From contig JBKOWZ010000208.1 in assembly GCA_046724665.1 (NCBI GenBank), positions 1 to 12,244 on the forward strand: 12,244 bases of DNA, written 5' to 3'. This document shows, piece by piece, positions 1 to 7,182 of this stretch. The position numbers and the translations under genes are program-made. This stretch comes from Actinocrinis sp046724665. Its GTDB lineage: Bacteria; Actinomycetota; Actinomycetes; Streptomycetales; Catenulisporaceae. Every line of letters begins with the position of its first letter. The first letter of the stretch is position 1. The notes under the pieces are model-generated. The model was not told where the DNA came from. It searched no databases and worked only from the letters and a program-made list of their open reading frames with translations.

Positions 1-336
1 CGCGCGTCGGCCGCGCTGGCCGAGGTCGGGCTCGCCGACCGGCTGCGACATCGCCCCGGCGAGCTGTCCGGCGGCGAGCAGCAGCGGGTCGCGCTGGCCC
101 GCGCGCTGGTGAAGCAGCCGAGCGTGATCCTGGCCGACGAGCCGACCGGAAACCTCGACGAGGGTACCCGTGACGAGATCATGGACCTGATCGAGCGGCT
201 GTGGCGGGAACGCTCGCTGACGGTGGTGATCGTCACGCACGACTCGGCGATCGCCGGGCGGGCGCCACGGGTGGCGTGGATCCACGAGGGGCGGCTGAGC
301 ATGCGCAAGGAGCGCGAGGCGGCGAACAGCGGCTGA
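1..336 (+). CDS. ABC transporter ATP-binding protein, LolD/MacB type (3' part, 5' end outside window)
   Basis: This is the C-terminal 111 residues of an ABC ATPase; the frame is open from base 1 to a TGA at 334-336. The visible part has the ABC signature LSGGEQQRVALARAL (residues 22-36 of the fragment), Walker B with catalytic glutamate VILADEPTGNLD (42-53), and the H-loop VTHD with the switch histidine at 80. The Walker A half lies upstream of the window. The DEPTGNLD form is typical of ATPases that work with FtsX/MacB-like permeases in lipoprotein release, peptide export or antibiotic resistance. It would be peripheral to the cytoplasmic membrane. No permease follows, so its partner should be encoded upstream. 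A two-component system begins 79 bp downstream, a common arrangement for envelope-stress or antimicrobial-peptide modules. The subfamily is sure; the substrate cannot be read. Confidence 0.95.
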   Translation, partial: RASAALAEVGLADRLRHRPGELSGGEQQRVALARALVKQPSVILADEPTGNLDEGTRDEIMDLIERLWRERSLTVVIVTHDSAIAGRAPRVAWIHEGRLSMRKEREAANSG

Positions 337-351
337 TACCCCGGCACCGGT

Positions 352-367
352 TCTCAGCCTGCTCTCA
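352..367 (+). promoter_or_regulatory. Direct repeat TCTCA-N6-TCTCA, candidate response-regulator binding box
   Basis: TCTCA occurs at 352-356 and again at 363-367, exactly 11 bp apart, in the 79-bp gap between the ABC ATPase stop and the response regulator start. Tandem half-sites spaced by one helical turn are how dimers of OmpR/PhoB-family regulators bind DNA. The position, about 50 bp upstream of the regulator's start, suggests autoregulation and a promoter of its own. I saw no convincing -35/-10 pair. Confidence 0.4.
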
Positions 368-415
368 CCTCGGCGAGGCACGTTTTCCTGGACACCGTCA
401 CGGAAGGAATCGGTC

Positions 416-1132
416 ATGACCGCGAGCCCGGGACACATCCTGGTCGTCGACGACGAGCCGACGGTGCGCGAGAACCTGCGGATCGGCCTGGAGTTCGAGG
501 GCTACTCGGTCGCCCTGGCCGAGGACGGGGTGGACGCGCTGGCGCAGGTCGGCGCGTCCGCCCCGGACCTGGTCATCATGGACGTGATGATGCCCCGGAT
601 GGACGGGCTGACCGCCTGCCGGCGGCTGCGCGCCCGCGATCCGGCGACGCCGATCCTGATGCTCACCGCCAGGACCGCCACCGGCGACCTGGTCGCCGGC
701 CTCGACACCGGCGCGGACGACTACCTCACCAAGCCGTTCGACTTCGACGCGCTGCTCGCCCGCATCAGGGCCCTGCTGCGCCGGCACGCGCTGCTGGCGC
801 CGCCGGACGAGCGCGCGTCCGCCGAGCGCTCCCGGCTGGTGCACGCCGACCTGACCATGGACCGGATCACGCACGAGGTCCGCCGCGGCCCGCGCGCGCT
901 TGAGCTGACCCGCACCGAGTACGACCTGCTCGAGACCTTCCTCGAGCACCCGCGCCAGGTGCTCAGCCGCGAGCAGCTGATCCGGGCGATCTGGGGCGTG
1001 GACTTCAGCCCCGCGTCCAACCCGATCGACGTGTACGTCATGTATCTGCGACGCAAGACGGAATCAGGGGGCGAACCGAGGCTCATCCAGACCGTGCGCG
1101 GCGTCGGCTACGTGCTGCGGAGCACGCCGTGA
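416..1132 (+). CDS. OmpR/PhoB-family two-component response regulator
   Basis: A 238-residue DNA-binding response regulator of the usual length for the family. The receiver domain (about 7-121) has the acidic pair D12/D13, phospho-acceptor D56 (in LVIMDVMMP), conserved T84 and K106 (in YLTKPF). The C-terminal winged-helix domain (about 140-236) has the typical LTRTEYDLLE, RQVLSREQL and VRGVGYVLR segments. Start: ATG at 416 with GGAAGGA at 402-408, 7 nt upstream. Its last bases overlap the downstream kinase start (GTGA, 4 bp), so the two are translationally coupled partners. A TCTCA direct repeat upstream could be its own binding site. It resembles MprA/TcrA-type actinobacterial regulators, but similarity alone does not support a gene symbol. 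Plausible targets are its own operon and the adjacent ABC transporter; this is inference from position. Confidence 0.96.
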   Translation: MTASPGHILVVDDEPTVRENLRIGLEFEGYSVALAEDGVDALAQVGASAPDLVIMDVMMPRMDGLTACRRLRARDPATPILMLTARTATGDLVAGLDTGADDYLTKPFDFDALLARIRALLRRHALLAPPDERASAERSRLVHADLTMDRITHEVRRGPRALELTRTEYDLLETFLEHPRQVLSREQLIRAIWGVDFSPASNPIDVYVMYLRRKTESGGEPRLIQTVRGVGYVLRSTP

Positions 1133-2793
1133 CCGCCGCCGCCACCGCGACCCCCTCGACCCGGGCGACCCGCGCCACTGCCGACGCGCCCCGCAAGGGC
1201 CGGCGCATCCGTGGACGCCTACCCCTGCGCACCCGGCTCGCCGCGCTGGTCTGCGGCGCGATCGGCATCGCCGCGATCGCCGCGGCGCTCAGCGCCTACC
1301 TGCTGGTGCGCGGGCAGCTCAACCAGGAGGTGAACGACGAGCTCACCACGCAGGCCGCGGCCGTGGTGCGGTCCATCCAGGTCGGCCCCACGACGGCTGG
1401 CGGGGCCCCGGGCGCCGGCGTGGGTGCGGGAACCGTCGGCATCACCGGCGCCGGCGGCGGGCCGTTCACCACGATGACCGGCGGCCGGCAGGCGGCCGGG
1501 CCGGGCGGCTCCGCCGGAGCGGCCGGGCTGTCCAAGGCCGGGCCGACCCTGGTGACCACAGCAGACTGTCAGCAGAGCCCCGTCCCCAACGCCAATCCCG
1601 CGGCGCGTCCCCAGTTCGGCATCCAGCTGGTGAAGTCGGACGGCACGCGCTGCGCGACGCCGTTCTACGCCACGCCGCTCACCGCGACGGACATCGAGGT
1701 CGCCCAGGGGGCGCTCAGCCGGTCGCTGCGCACCGGCTACACCGACGACGGTCAGCACGTGCGGGTGCTGACCGTCCCGGCGGACGCCGGCACAGGGGTC
1801 GCGGTCAGCTACATCAGGCCGCTGAGCGACGTGGACGCGTCGCTCGGCGCACTCGAGTGGCGGCTCGGCGCGGTGGCCGGTGCGGGGCTCGCCGCCGCCG
1901 TGCTCGCCGGGCTGCTCGTGGCGCGCGCGGCGCTGAGCCCGGTCCGGCGGTTCACCGACGTCGTCGAGCACATCGCCCGCACCGACGACCTCGGCACCCG
2001 GGTCGAGGTCTCCGGGCAGGACGAGATCGCCCGGCTCGGCGTCTCGTTCAACGACATGACGGCGGCACTGGAGTCGGAGCGGCAGCGGCAGCGCCGGCTG
2101 GTCTCCGACGCCGGACACGAGCTGCGCACTCCGCTGACCGGGCTGCGCACCGCCGTCGATCTGCTGGTGCGCAGCGAGCGTTCGGGCCGCGAGCTGTCCC
2201 CGCAGCAGCGGCGCGTCCTGCTGGCCAACGCGGACGCCCAGCTCGGCGAGCTGTCCCAACTGGTTGACGACCTGCTCCGGCTGGCGCGCACCCGGGAGGC
2301 CGACGCGCCGGCCCCAGCGCCGACCGCGTTCCACGAGGCGGTTGCCGCGGCGGTGTCGCGGGCCAGGCGCCGCGGACCGGGGCTCCAGTTCACCACCGAG
2401 ATCGAACCCTGCTACGTGCTCGCCGATCCCGGCGGCCTGGAGCGCGCGGTGCTCAACCTGCTGGACAACGCGGTGAAGTTCTCGCCGCCCGGCGGACGCG
2501 TCACGCTGCGGCTCTCCGGCGGCGAATGCGTGATCGAAGACGAGGGCCCCGGCATCGCGGCACAGGACCTGCCGCGCGTCTTCGACCGCTTCTTCAGGTC
2601 CGACTCGGCGCGGGCGCTGCCGGGCTCCGGGCTCGGCCTGGCGATCGTGGCGCAGTACGCGGCCCGGCTCGGCGGCGAGGTCTCGCTCTCGGCGCGCGCA
2701 CCGGACGGCGGCACCGCACGCACCGGAACGGTCGCACGGCTGAGCCTGCCGCTCGTCCCGAGCCCGCACGGCGCACTCAGCGCACTGCCATGA
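1129..2793 (+). CDS. Two-component sensor histidine kinase (HAMP-HisKA-HATPase)
   Basis: A 554-residue membrane sensor kinase, the cognate partner of the preceding regulator. It starts at the GTG overlapping the regulator's TGA stop. Order of domains: an Arg/Thr/Ala-rich cytoplasmic leader (1-36), a transmembrane helix (about 38-60), an extracytoplasmic sensor region (about 61-243), a second transmembrane helix (about 245-266), HAMP (about 267-320), the HisKA dimerisation helix with phospho-accepting H330 in DAGHELRTPL, and a HATPase domain with N-box NLLDNAVKFSPPGG (443-456), G1 box DEGPGI (471-476), F-box FDRFF (485-489) and G2 box GSGLGLAIV (499-507). All catalytic boxes are intact. The sensor region is odd: residues about 85-140 are a Gly/Ala/Thr-rich low-complexity stretch, followed by a segment with just two cysteines, C147 and C175, which could form a disulfide outside the membrane. 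The signal sensed is unknown. Confidence 0.96.
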   Translation: MTAAATATPSTRATRATADAPRKGRRIRGRLPLRTRLAALVCGAIGIAAIAAALSAYLLVRGQLNQEVNDELTTQAAAVVRSIQVGPTTAGGAPGAGVGAGTVGITGAGGGPFTTMTGGRQAAGPGGSAGAAGLSKAGPTLVTTADCQQSPVPNANPAARPQFGIQLVKSDGTRCATPFYATPLTATDIEVAQGALSRSLRTGYTDDGQHVRVLTVPADAGTGVAVSYIRPLSDVDASLGALEWRLGAVAGAGLAAAVLAGLLVARAALSPVRRFTDVVEHIARTDDLGTRVEVSGQDEIARLGVSFNDMTAALESERQRQRRLVSDAGHELRTPLTGLRTAVDLLVRSERSGRELSPQQRRVLLANADAQLGELSQLVDDLLRLARTREADAPAPAPTAFHEAVAAAVSRARRRGPGLQFTTEIEPCYVLADPGGLERAVLNLLDNAVKFSPPGGRVTLRLSGGECVIEDEGPGIAAQDLPRVFDRFFRSDSARALPGSGLGLAIVAQYAARLGGEVSLSARAPDGGTARTGTVARLSLPLVPSPHGALSALP

Positions 2794-2909
2794 GACTTTC
2801 ATCCGCGGTCCGCGGCCGACGGCGATAGCCGTGCTCGTCAGATATCGCGCACGCAGCCGCATGTGTCCGGAAGATTGCGCACGACTCCCACCGGCGAGGC
2901 GGCCGCTGT

Positions 2910-2915
2910 TAGGCT
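2910..2915 (+). promoter_or_regulatory. Possible -10 element (TAGGCT) for the STAND regulator gene
   Basis: TAGGCT matches a common form of actinomycete -10 hexamer and lies 53 bp before the ATG at 2968. I saw no good -35 at 16-19 bp (TTGCGC at 2875-2880 is 29 bp away), so the call is weak. If real, it supports translation from 2968 rather than from the upstream ATG at 2863. The wider gap 2794-2967 holds only a short ACGGC-GATA-GCCGT hairpin at 2819-2832 that could be a weak end for the kinase transcript. Confidence 0.25.
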
Positions 2916-2967
2916 GCGGCCATACCACCGGTGTTCGAGTTCGCAATCCTCGGGGAACGATGCCGCG

Positions 2968-5460
2968 ATGGAATCTGGCTTGCGGCGGCCGTACCCGGAG
3001 CCGCCCGACCCGCTGGTCCCGGCCGCGGCGCGGGTGAACACGCTCGACGAGCTCGCCGCGCTGCTGAGGGATCTGCGCCGCAGGCACGCGCGCGGCCGGC
3101 GCGACAGCAGCCTGACGTACCGGGAGCTGGCCGCGCGCACCGGCTGGTCCCAGACGGCGATCTCCGAGTACTTCACCGCTCGCACCCTGCCGCCGACCGA
3201 CCGCTTCGACGCCCTGCTCGAAGTGCTGTGCGCCACGCCGGCCGAGCAGCGCGCGCTGGCCACCGCCCGCGACCGGATCGAGGAAGCCCACCGGGGGTTT
3301 AAGCGCCGCCGAAGCGCACTCCCCGCGCCGCCGAGTACCGGGCCGAACGGCGTCTCACTCAACGGCGCCGCGACGCCCCTCCCCGTCCCCAGGGCGGTGC
3401 CGCGCCAGCTACCGGCCGCACCACGCATGTTCACCGGACGCGACCGCGAACTCTCGTCCCTCGACCGGGCGCTGGACGAGCAGTCGCAGGCAGGCGGCAC
3501 GCTCGTGGTCTCGGCGATCGGCGGGATGGGCGGAGTCGGCAAGACCTGGCTCGCGCTGCACTGGGCCCATCGCCGCCTCGACCGGTTCCCGGACGGTCAG
3601 CTGTACGTCGATCTGCGCGGGTTCGATCCCGCGGGCCGGCCGGTGGCCCCGGCGACCGTCGTGCGCGGCTTCCTCGAAGCCCTCGGCGTGTCCTCGGCCG
3701 CGATCCCGGTCGAGCCGGAAGCACAGGCGGCGCTCTACCGCAGTCTCGCCGCCGAACGGCGCATGCTGATCATTCTGGACAACGCGAGCGACACCGCGCA
3801 GGTCACACCGCTGCTGCCGGGCGGCGCGACGTGCACGGTGCTCGTCACCAGCCGCCGACGGCTCACCGGGCTGATCGCCACGCACGGCGCGCGCTCGGTG
3901 GTCCTGGACGTGCTGCCCGGAGACGAGGCCCGCCAGCTGCTCGCCCGGCACCTCGGCCGCACCCGGCTCTCCGCCGAGCCCGACGCCGCCGACACGCTGC
4001 TGACGTACTGTGCGGGACTGCCGCTGGCGCTGGGCATCGTCGCTGCCCGAGCCGCCACGCACCCGTCCCTCTCACTGACCGCGCTCGCCTCCGAGTTGCG
4101 CGACGACACGCACCGGCTCGACGCGCTCGACGCCGGAGAACCGCAGGCCGACCTGCGCGCCGTGCTGTCCTGGTCCAGCCAGGCGTTGTCCCCCGCCGCC
4201 GCGCGCGCGTTCGGGCTGCTCGGTATCGCCCCCGTCCCGGACCTCACGCCGAGCGCCGCCGCCGGCCTGCTCGCCCTCTCCCCCGAGACGACCCGCACGC
4301 TGCTGCGCGAACTGGACCACGCGCACCTGATCCAGCGTCACGCCCCCGAGCGCTACCGCATGCACGACCTGCTGAGGCTGCACGCCGCCGAACAGGCCCG
4401 CGTCCGCCACGGCCCGGACGAACAGCAGGCGGCATTGCGCCGCCTGGTCGAGTTCTACACGCACACGGCGCTCGCCGGAGCCCGGCTGCTCGCGCCGCAC
4501 CACCCGGCGCCGCTGCTCGGCGAACCCGCACCCGGCCTCGCCGTGCAGCCGCCGGCCGATCAGACTACTGCGATGGCCTGGTTCGATGCCGAACACGCCG
4601 GCCTGCTCGCCGCCCAACAGCTGGCCCACCGCAGCGGCTGGCATTCAGCGGTCTGCCATCTGGCCTGGGCGCTTGACCCCTACCATCGCCGCCGTGGCCA
4701 CCTGGAAGCGCAGGCCGCGGCGTGGCGGCTGGCGGTGACCTGCGCCCGGCGGCTACCCGACCCGGCGCTGCGGACGCAGACCCACCAGATGCTCGGCGAC
4801 GCCTACGCCCAGCTCGGCCGGACCACCGACGCGCTGCGCCACCTGCACCACGCCTTGGCACTGGCCGAGCAGACCGGGGACGTCGCCGGCCAGGGCGAGA
4901 TCCACCACAGCCTCGGCGGCACCTTCGAACGGCACGGCGACGACCGCCGCGCGCTGGAGCACGCCAACCAAGCGCTGCTGATCTTCCGGTCGCTGGACAA
5001 CACGTTCCAGCAGGCTCGCGCCCTCAACGGTGTGGGCTGGCTGCAAACCAGGCTCGGCGAGTACGGCGAAGCCCGCGCGAACTGTCAGGCCGCGCTCGCG
5101 CTGCTGCGCCAGCACCCGTCCGACAACCGGCAGTTCGGCGAGTCCAACACGCTCGACAGCCTCGGCTACATCGCCTACTGCGTCCGCGACTACGACGAGG
5201 CGCTCGATTACTACCGCCAGGCGCTGGCCATCTGCCGCACCCACGGCCACAGCTACCTCGAAGCCGACGTCCTCGACCGCATCGCGCGGATCCACCTCGA
5301 ACAGGGCCGCCCCGACCATGCGCACGACGCCTGGCAGCGAGCGCACCGGCTCTACACCGCGCAGCACCGGCTCGCCGAGGTCCAGCGCGTGCTAGCGCAA
5401 CTGGACAAGCTAAACAAGCTGGGCAGCAGCCTCAGGCAGCACGCCCCCGCCCCGATTTAG
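2968..5460 (+). CDS. AfsR-like STAND regulator: HTH, NB-ARC ATPase and TPR repeats
   Basis: An 830-residue cytoplasmic signalling ATPase. Residues about 24-110 form an XRE-like helix-turn-helix (LTYRELAARTGWSQTAISEY at 49-68). A Pro-rich linker (about 115-152) leads to an NB-ARC domain with Walker A GMGGVGKT (186-193), Walker B MLIILDN (266-272), a TSRRR sensor segment (294-298), the GLPLAL motif (350-355) and an MHD motif (465-467). The C-terminal part (about 600-800) has about five TPR-like helical pairs of roughly 40 residues. This is the AfsR architecture with the SARP DNA-binding domain replaced by an HTH; such proteins act as ATP-gated transcription switches in actinomycetes, with the TPRs as the likely ligand sensor. 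Start: ATG 2968 has GGGGA at 2952-2956, 11 nt upstream. An in-frame ATG at 2863 would add 35 residues without domain character, so I prefer 2968. It is a single gene, not overlapped by its neighbours. Ligand and target are unknown. Confidence 0.9.
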   Translation: MESGLRRPYPEPPDPLVPAAARVNTLDELAALLRDLRRRHARGRRDSSLTYRELAARTGWSQTAISEYFTARTLPPTDRFDALLEVLCATPAEQRALATARDRIEEAHRGFKRRRSALPAPPSTGPNGVSLNGAATPLPVPRAVPRQLPAAPRMFTGRDRELSSLDRALDEQSQAGGTLVVSAIGGMGGVGKTWLALHWAHRRLDRFPDGQLYVDLRGFDPAGRPVAPATVVRGFLEALGVSSAAIPVEPEAQAALYRSLAAERRMLIILDNASDTAQVTPLLPGGATCTVLVTSRRRLTGLIATHGARSVVLDVLPGDEARQLLARHLGRTRLSAEPDAADTLLTYCAGLPLALGIVAARAATHPSLSLTALASELRDDTHRLDALDAGEPQADLRAVLSWSSQALSPAAARAFGLLGIAPVPDLTPSAAAGLLALSPETTRTLLRELDHAHLIQRHAPERYRMHDLLRLHAAEQARVRHGPDEQQAALRRLVEFYTHTALAGARLLAPHHPAPLLGEPAPGLAVQPPADQTTAMAWFDAEHAGLLAAQQLAHRSGWHSAVCHLAWALDPYHRRRGHLEAQAAAWRLAVTCARRLPDPALRTQTHQMLGDAYAQLGRTTDALRHLHHALALAEQTGDVAGQGEIHHSLGGTFERHGDDRRALEHANQALLIFRSLDNTFQQARALNGVGWLQTRLGEYGEARANCQAALALLRQHPSDNRQFGESNTLDSLGYIAYCVRDYDEALDYYRQALAICRTHGHSYLEADVLDRIARIHLEQGRPDHAHDAWQRAHRLYTAQHRLAEVQRVLAQLDKLNKLGSSLRQHAPAPI

Positions 5461-5496
5461 CCTCACCGGTTTCTCGGTCGTCTGGTCGGCGGCGCG

Positions 5497-5517
5497 TTCA
5501 TTCGCACTTTCATTCGC
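5497..5517. repeat. Short direct repeat of TTCATTCGC
   Basis: TTCATTCGC occurs at 5497-5505 and 5509-5517, a 12-bp period, in the 87-bp gap between the convergent STAND and TetR genes. No strong terminator hairpin is visible in this gap; CCAC-CCG-GTGG near 5532-5542 is only a 4-bp stem. The function, if any, is unknown. Confidence 0.4.
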
Positions 5518-5547
5518 GCGCTGCCACGCCGCCACCCGGTGGAACGG

Positions 5548-6105
5548 TCACTTGAGCGACCGCAGCGCCGCCGAGGTCTGCTCGATGCAGTCGGCGAAGC
5601 TGTCCGGGCCTTCCGCCGAGACCCAGCGCGCGAACGCGACGTGGAAGACCGCGACCGCACTGTGTGCGGCGAGGCTGGCGGCGGGCTCCGCGACGCCGCG
5701 CTTGCGCAGCGCCTCAGCGCCCGATTCGGTCAGCGCCGCCAGCTTCTTCAGCTCGCGTTCCTGGAGAGCGGGGTTGGCCGCGACGATCCTGGAGCGCAGC
5801 ACGGAGTGGTCGCGGCGGTCCTCCAGCAGGTCGGCGAAGGCGCGCACCCCGGCCAGCGCCGCGTCCAACGGCGAGAGGTCGTCCGCAGCGGCCACGATCG
5901 CTTCGTACGCCGCGCGCTCCAAGAGCACGGAGCCGCTGAAGAGCACCTCGCGCTTGTCGGTGAAGTGCCGAAAGAACGTGCGCTCGGTGACCCCGGCGCG
6001 CGCGGCGATGTCACCGGCGGTGGTCTGCTCGAAGCCGCGCTCGGCGAACAGCTCGATCGCGGCACGGATCATCCGGCCCTGCGCGTCCGGCTCCCAACGG
6101 CCCAT
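5548..6105 (-). CDS. TetR-family transcriptional repressor
   Basis: A 185-residue regulator with a TetR N-terminal HTH: about residues 11-57, with GDIAARAGVTERTFFRHF (31-48) as turn and recognition helix, followed by the usual KREVL. The all-helical C-terminal ligand/dimerisation domain has no recognisable subtype. Start: ATG at 6103-6105 (reverse strand). No Shine-Dalgarno sequence precedes it; a -10-like TACACT sits 6 nt upstream of the ATG, so the mRNA is probably leaderless. It is divergent from the SDR gene, and the shared 93-bp region carries repeated ACAGT/ACTGT half-sites. The classic reading is a repressor of itself and of the divergent oxidoreductase, released by a small molecule the oxidoreductase may act on. 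That functional link is inference. Confidence 0.94.
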   Translation of the reverse strand: MGRWEPDAQGRMIRAAIELFAERGFEQTTAGDIAARAGVTERTFFRHFTDKREVLFSGSVLLERAAYEAIVAAADDLSPLDAALAGVRAFADLLEDRRDHSVLRSRIVAANPALQERELKKLAALTESGAEALRKRGVAEPAASLAAHSAVAVFHVAFARWVSAEGPDSFADCIEQTSAALRSLK

Positions 6106-6109
6106 GTGA

Positions 6110-6169
6110 ACAGTGTAATGATGACAGTGGCAGACATGACTTGCTACAGTTGATGTCAGTAACTGTCAT
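6110..6169. promoter_or_regulatory. Candidate TetR operator cluster between divergent tetR and SDR genes
   Basis: This AT-richer stretch has ACAGT at 6110-6114, 6124-6128 and 6146-6150, and the inverse ACTGT at 6162-6166. Two inverted repeats can be drawn: ACAGTT-N9-AACTGT (6146-6166), and ATGACAGT (6121-6128) with ACTGTCAT (6162-6169), both with perfect arms. The left copies cover the TetR -10 element; the right ones lie where the SDR promoter should be. This is the expected place for binding sites of the TetR protein. No -35/-10 pair for the SDR gene stands out. Confidence 0.6.
6112..6117 (-). promoter_or_regulatory. -10 element (TACACT) of tetR, leaderless arrangement
   Basis: Read on the minus strand, TACACT is followed by 6 nt (GTTCAC) and then the TetR ATG. 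That spacing puts the transcription start at or next to the A of the start codon, as in the many leaderless actinobacterial mRNAs. A -35 match is not evident at 17-18 bp. Confidence 0.45.
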
Positions 6170-6198
6170 GATTGCTAGACCCCCGGAAGGGACGCTTC

Positions 6199-7098
6199 AT
6201 GCGCATCTTCGTCACCGGTGCCTCGGGCTGGATCGGCTCGGCCGTCACCGACGAACTGCTCGCCCACGGCCACCAGGTCCTCGGCCTCGCCCGGTCCGAC
6301 GAGTCGGCCGCCGCGATCGAGGCGAAGGGCGCCGCCGCGCACCGCGGCGGCCTCGACGACCTCGACAGCCTCGCCGCGGGAGCCGCGGCCGCCGACGGCG
6401 TGATCCACCTCGCCTTCAAGCACGACTTCAACGACTACGCCGGCGCCGGCCGCACCGAGAACGCCGCGGTTCAGACGATGCTCGACAAGCTCGAGGGCAG
6501 CGGCCGGCCGTTCCTGATCGCCTCCGGGATGGCCTCGGGCGACGCCGCGAAGCCGCTGACCGAGCAGGACGCGTCGCCGTTCTACGGTGTGGACTCGATG
6601 CGCGGCGGCAGCGAGAACCTCGCCCTCTCCTACGCCGAGCGCGGCATACGGCCGGTCGCGCTGCGGTTCGCGCCGACGGTGCACGGCATGGGAGACCACG
6701 GATTCATCGCCTGGCTGACGCAGATCGCGAAGGAGCGCGGGGCGGCCGCCTACATCGGCGACGGCTCGACGGCGTGGGCGGCCGTGCACCGTTCCGACGC
6801 CGCGCGGATGGTCCGGCTCGCGCTGGAGAAGGCTCCGGCGGGTTCGCGCGCGCACGCCTCGGCCGAGGAGGCGCTGCCCTCCCGCGACATCGCCGCCGCC
6901 ATCGGCGACTACCTGGGCCTGCCGACGGTGTCGGTCGCGCCGCAGGACGCCGAGGACCACTTCGGTTGGATCGCGCGCTTCTTCGGCATGAACATCACCG
7001 CGAGCAGCGTGCGCACCCAGGAGTTGCTCGGCTGGACGCCGACCGGCCCGACGCTCTACGAAGACATCGCCGCCGGAGCGTACGCGCTGCCGCAGTAA
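6199..7098 (+). CDS. Atypical SDR oxidoreductase (NAD(P)-binding, epimerase-like)
   Basis: A 299-residue Rossmann-fold protein of the extended/atypical short-chain dehydrogenase group. The dinucleotide-binding motif GASGWIG is at residues 7-13 (MRIFVTGASGWIG), with R32 after the second strand (GLARSD) hinting at NADP preference. Other family-typical segments are VIHLAF (68-73), LIASGMASG (106-114), APTVHGMGDHGF (158-169) and ELLGWTPTGP (265-274). The usual YxxxK pair is not present: Y129 is followed at +4 by Ser, so this may be a divergent reductase or a non-classical member. Start: ATG 6199 has GGAAGGG at 6185-6191, 7 nt upstream; an upstream in-frame ATG at 6172 lies in the operator region and before this site. 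It is divergent from a TetR gene that probably represses it, suggesting an inducible response to a small organic compound. Substrate unknown. Confidence 0.92.
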   Translation: MRIFVTGASGWIGSAVTDELLAHGHQVLGLARSDESAAAIEAKGAAAHRGGLDDLDSLAAGAAAADGVIHLAFKHDFNDYAGAGRTENAAVQTMLDKLEGSGRPFLIASGMASGDAAKPLTEQDASPFYGVDSMRGGSENLALSYAERGIRPVALRFAPTVHGMGDHGFIAWLTQIAKERGAAAYIGDGSTAWAAVHRSDAARMVRLALEKAPAGSRAHASAEEALPSRDIAAAIGDYLGLPTVSVAPQDAEDHFGWIARFFGMNITASSVRTQELLGWTPTGPTLYEDIAAGAYALPQ

Positions 7099-7131
7099 CA
7101 GCTCACTGCTGAGGAGCGCGGCTGGAAACAC

Positions 7132-7170
7132 ACAGCGGGTGGATGCGAACCGGTCGCATCCACCCGCTGT
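7132..7170. terminator. Bidirectional hairpin terminator between convergent genes
   Basis: Perfect 17-bp inverted repeat, ACAGCGGGTGGATGCGA at 7132-7148 with its complement at 7154-7170 and a 5-nt loop (ACCGG). It lies 33 bp after the SDR stop and 12 bp after the stop of the convergent peptidase gene (reading leftward). No long T-run follows on either strand, as is usual for high-GC actinomycetes. It should end transcripts from both sides. Confidence 0.85.
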
Positions 7171-7182
7171 TGCCTCAGTACA

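Noticed and set aside
1396..1548. Gly/Ala-rich coding stretch as a possible DNA repeat or frameshift
   Set aside because: The frame stays open, the codons are not tandem copies, and the kinase domains on both sides are in the same frame; it is a low-complexity protein segment.
1219..3291. 690-codon open frame on the minus strand opposite the sensor kinase and STAND gene start
   Set aside because: Arg/Gly/Ala-rich shadow spanning two well-supported plus-strand genes and the gap between them.
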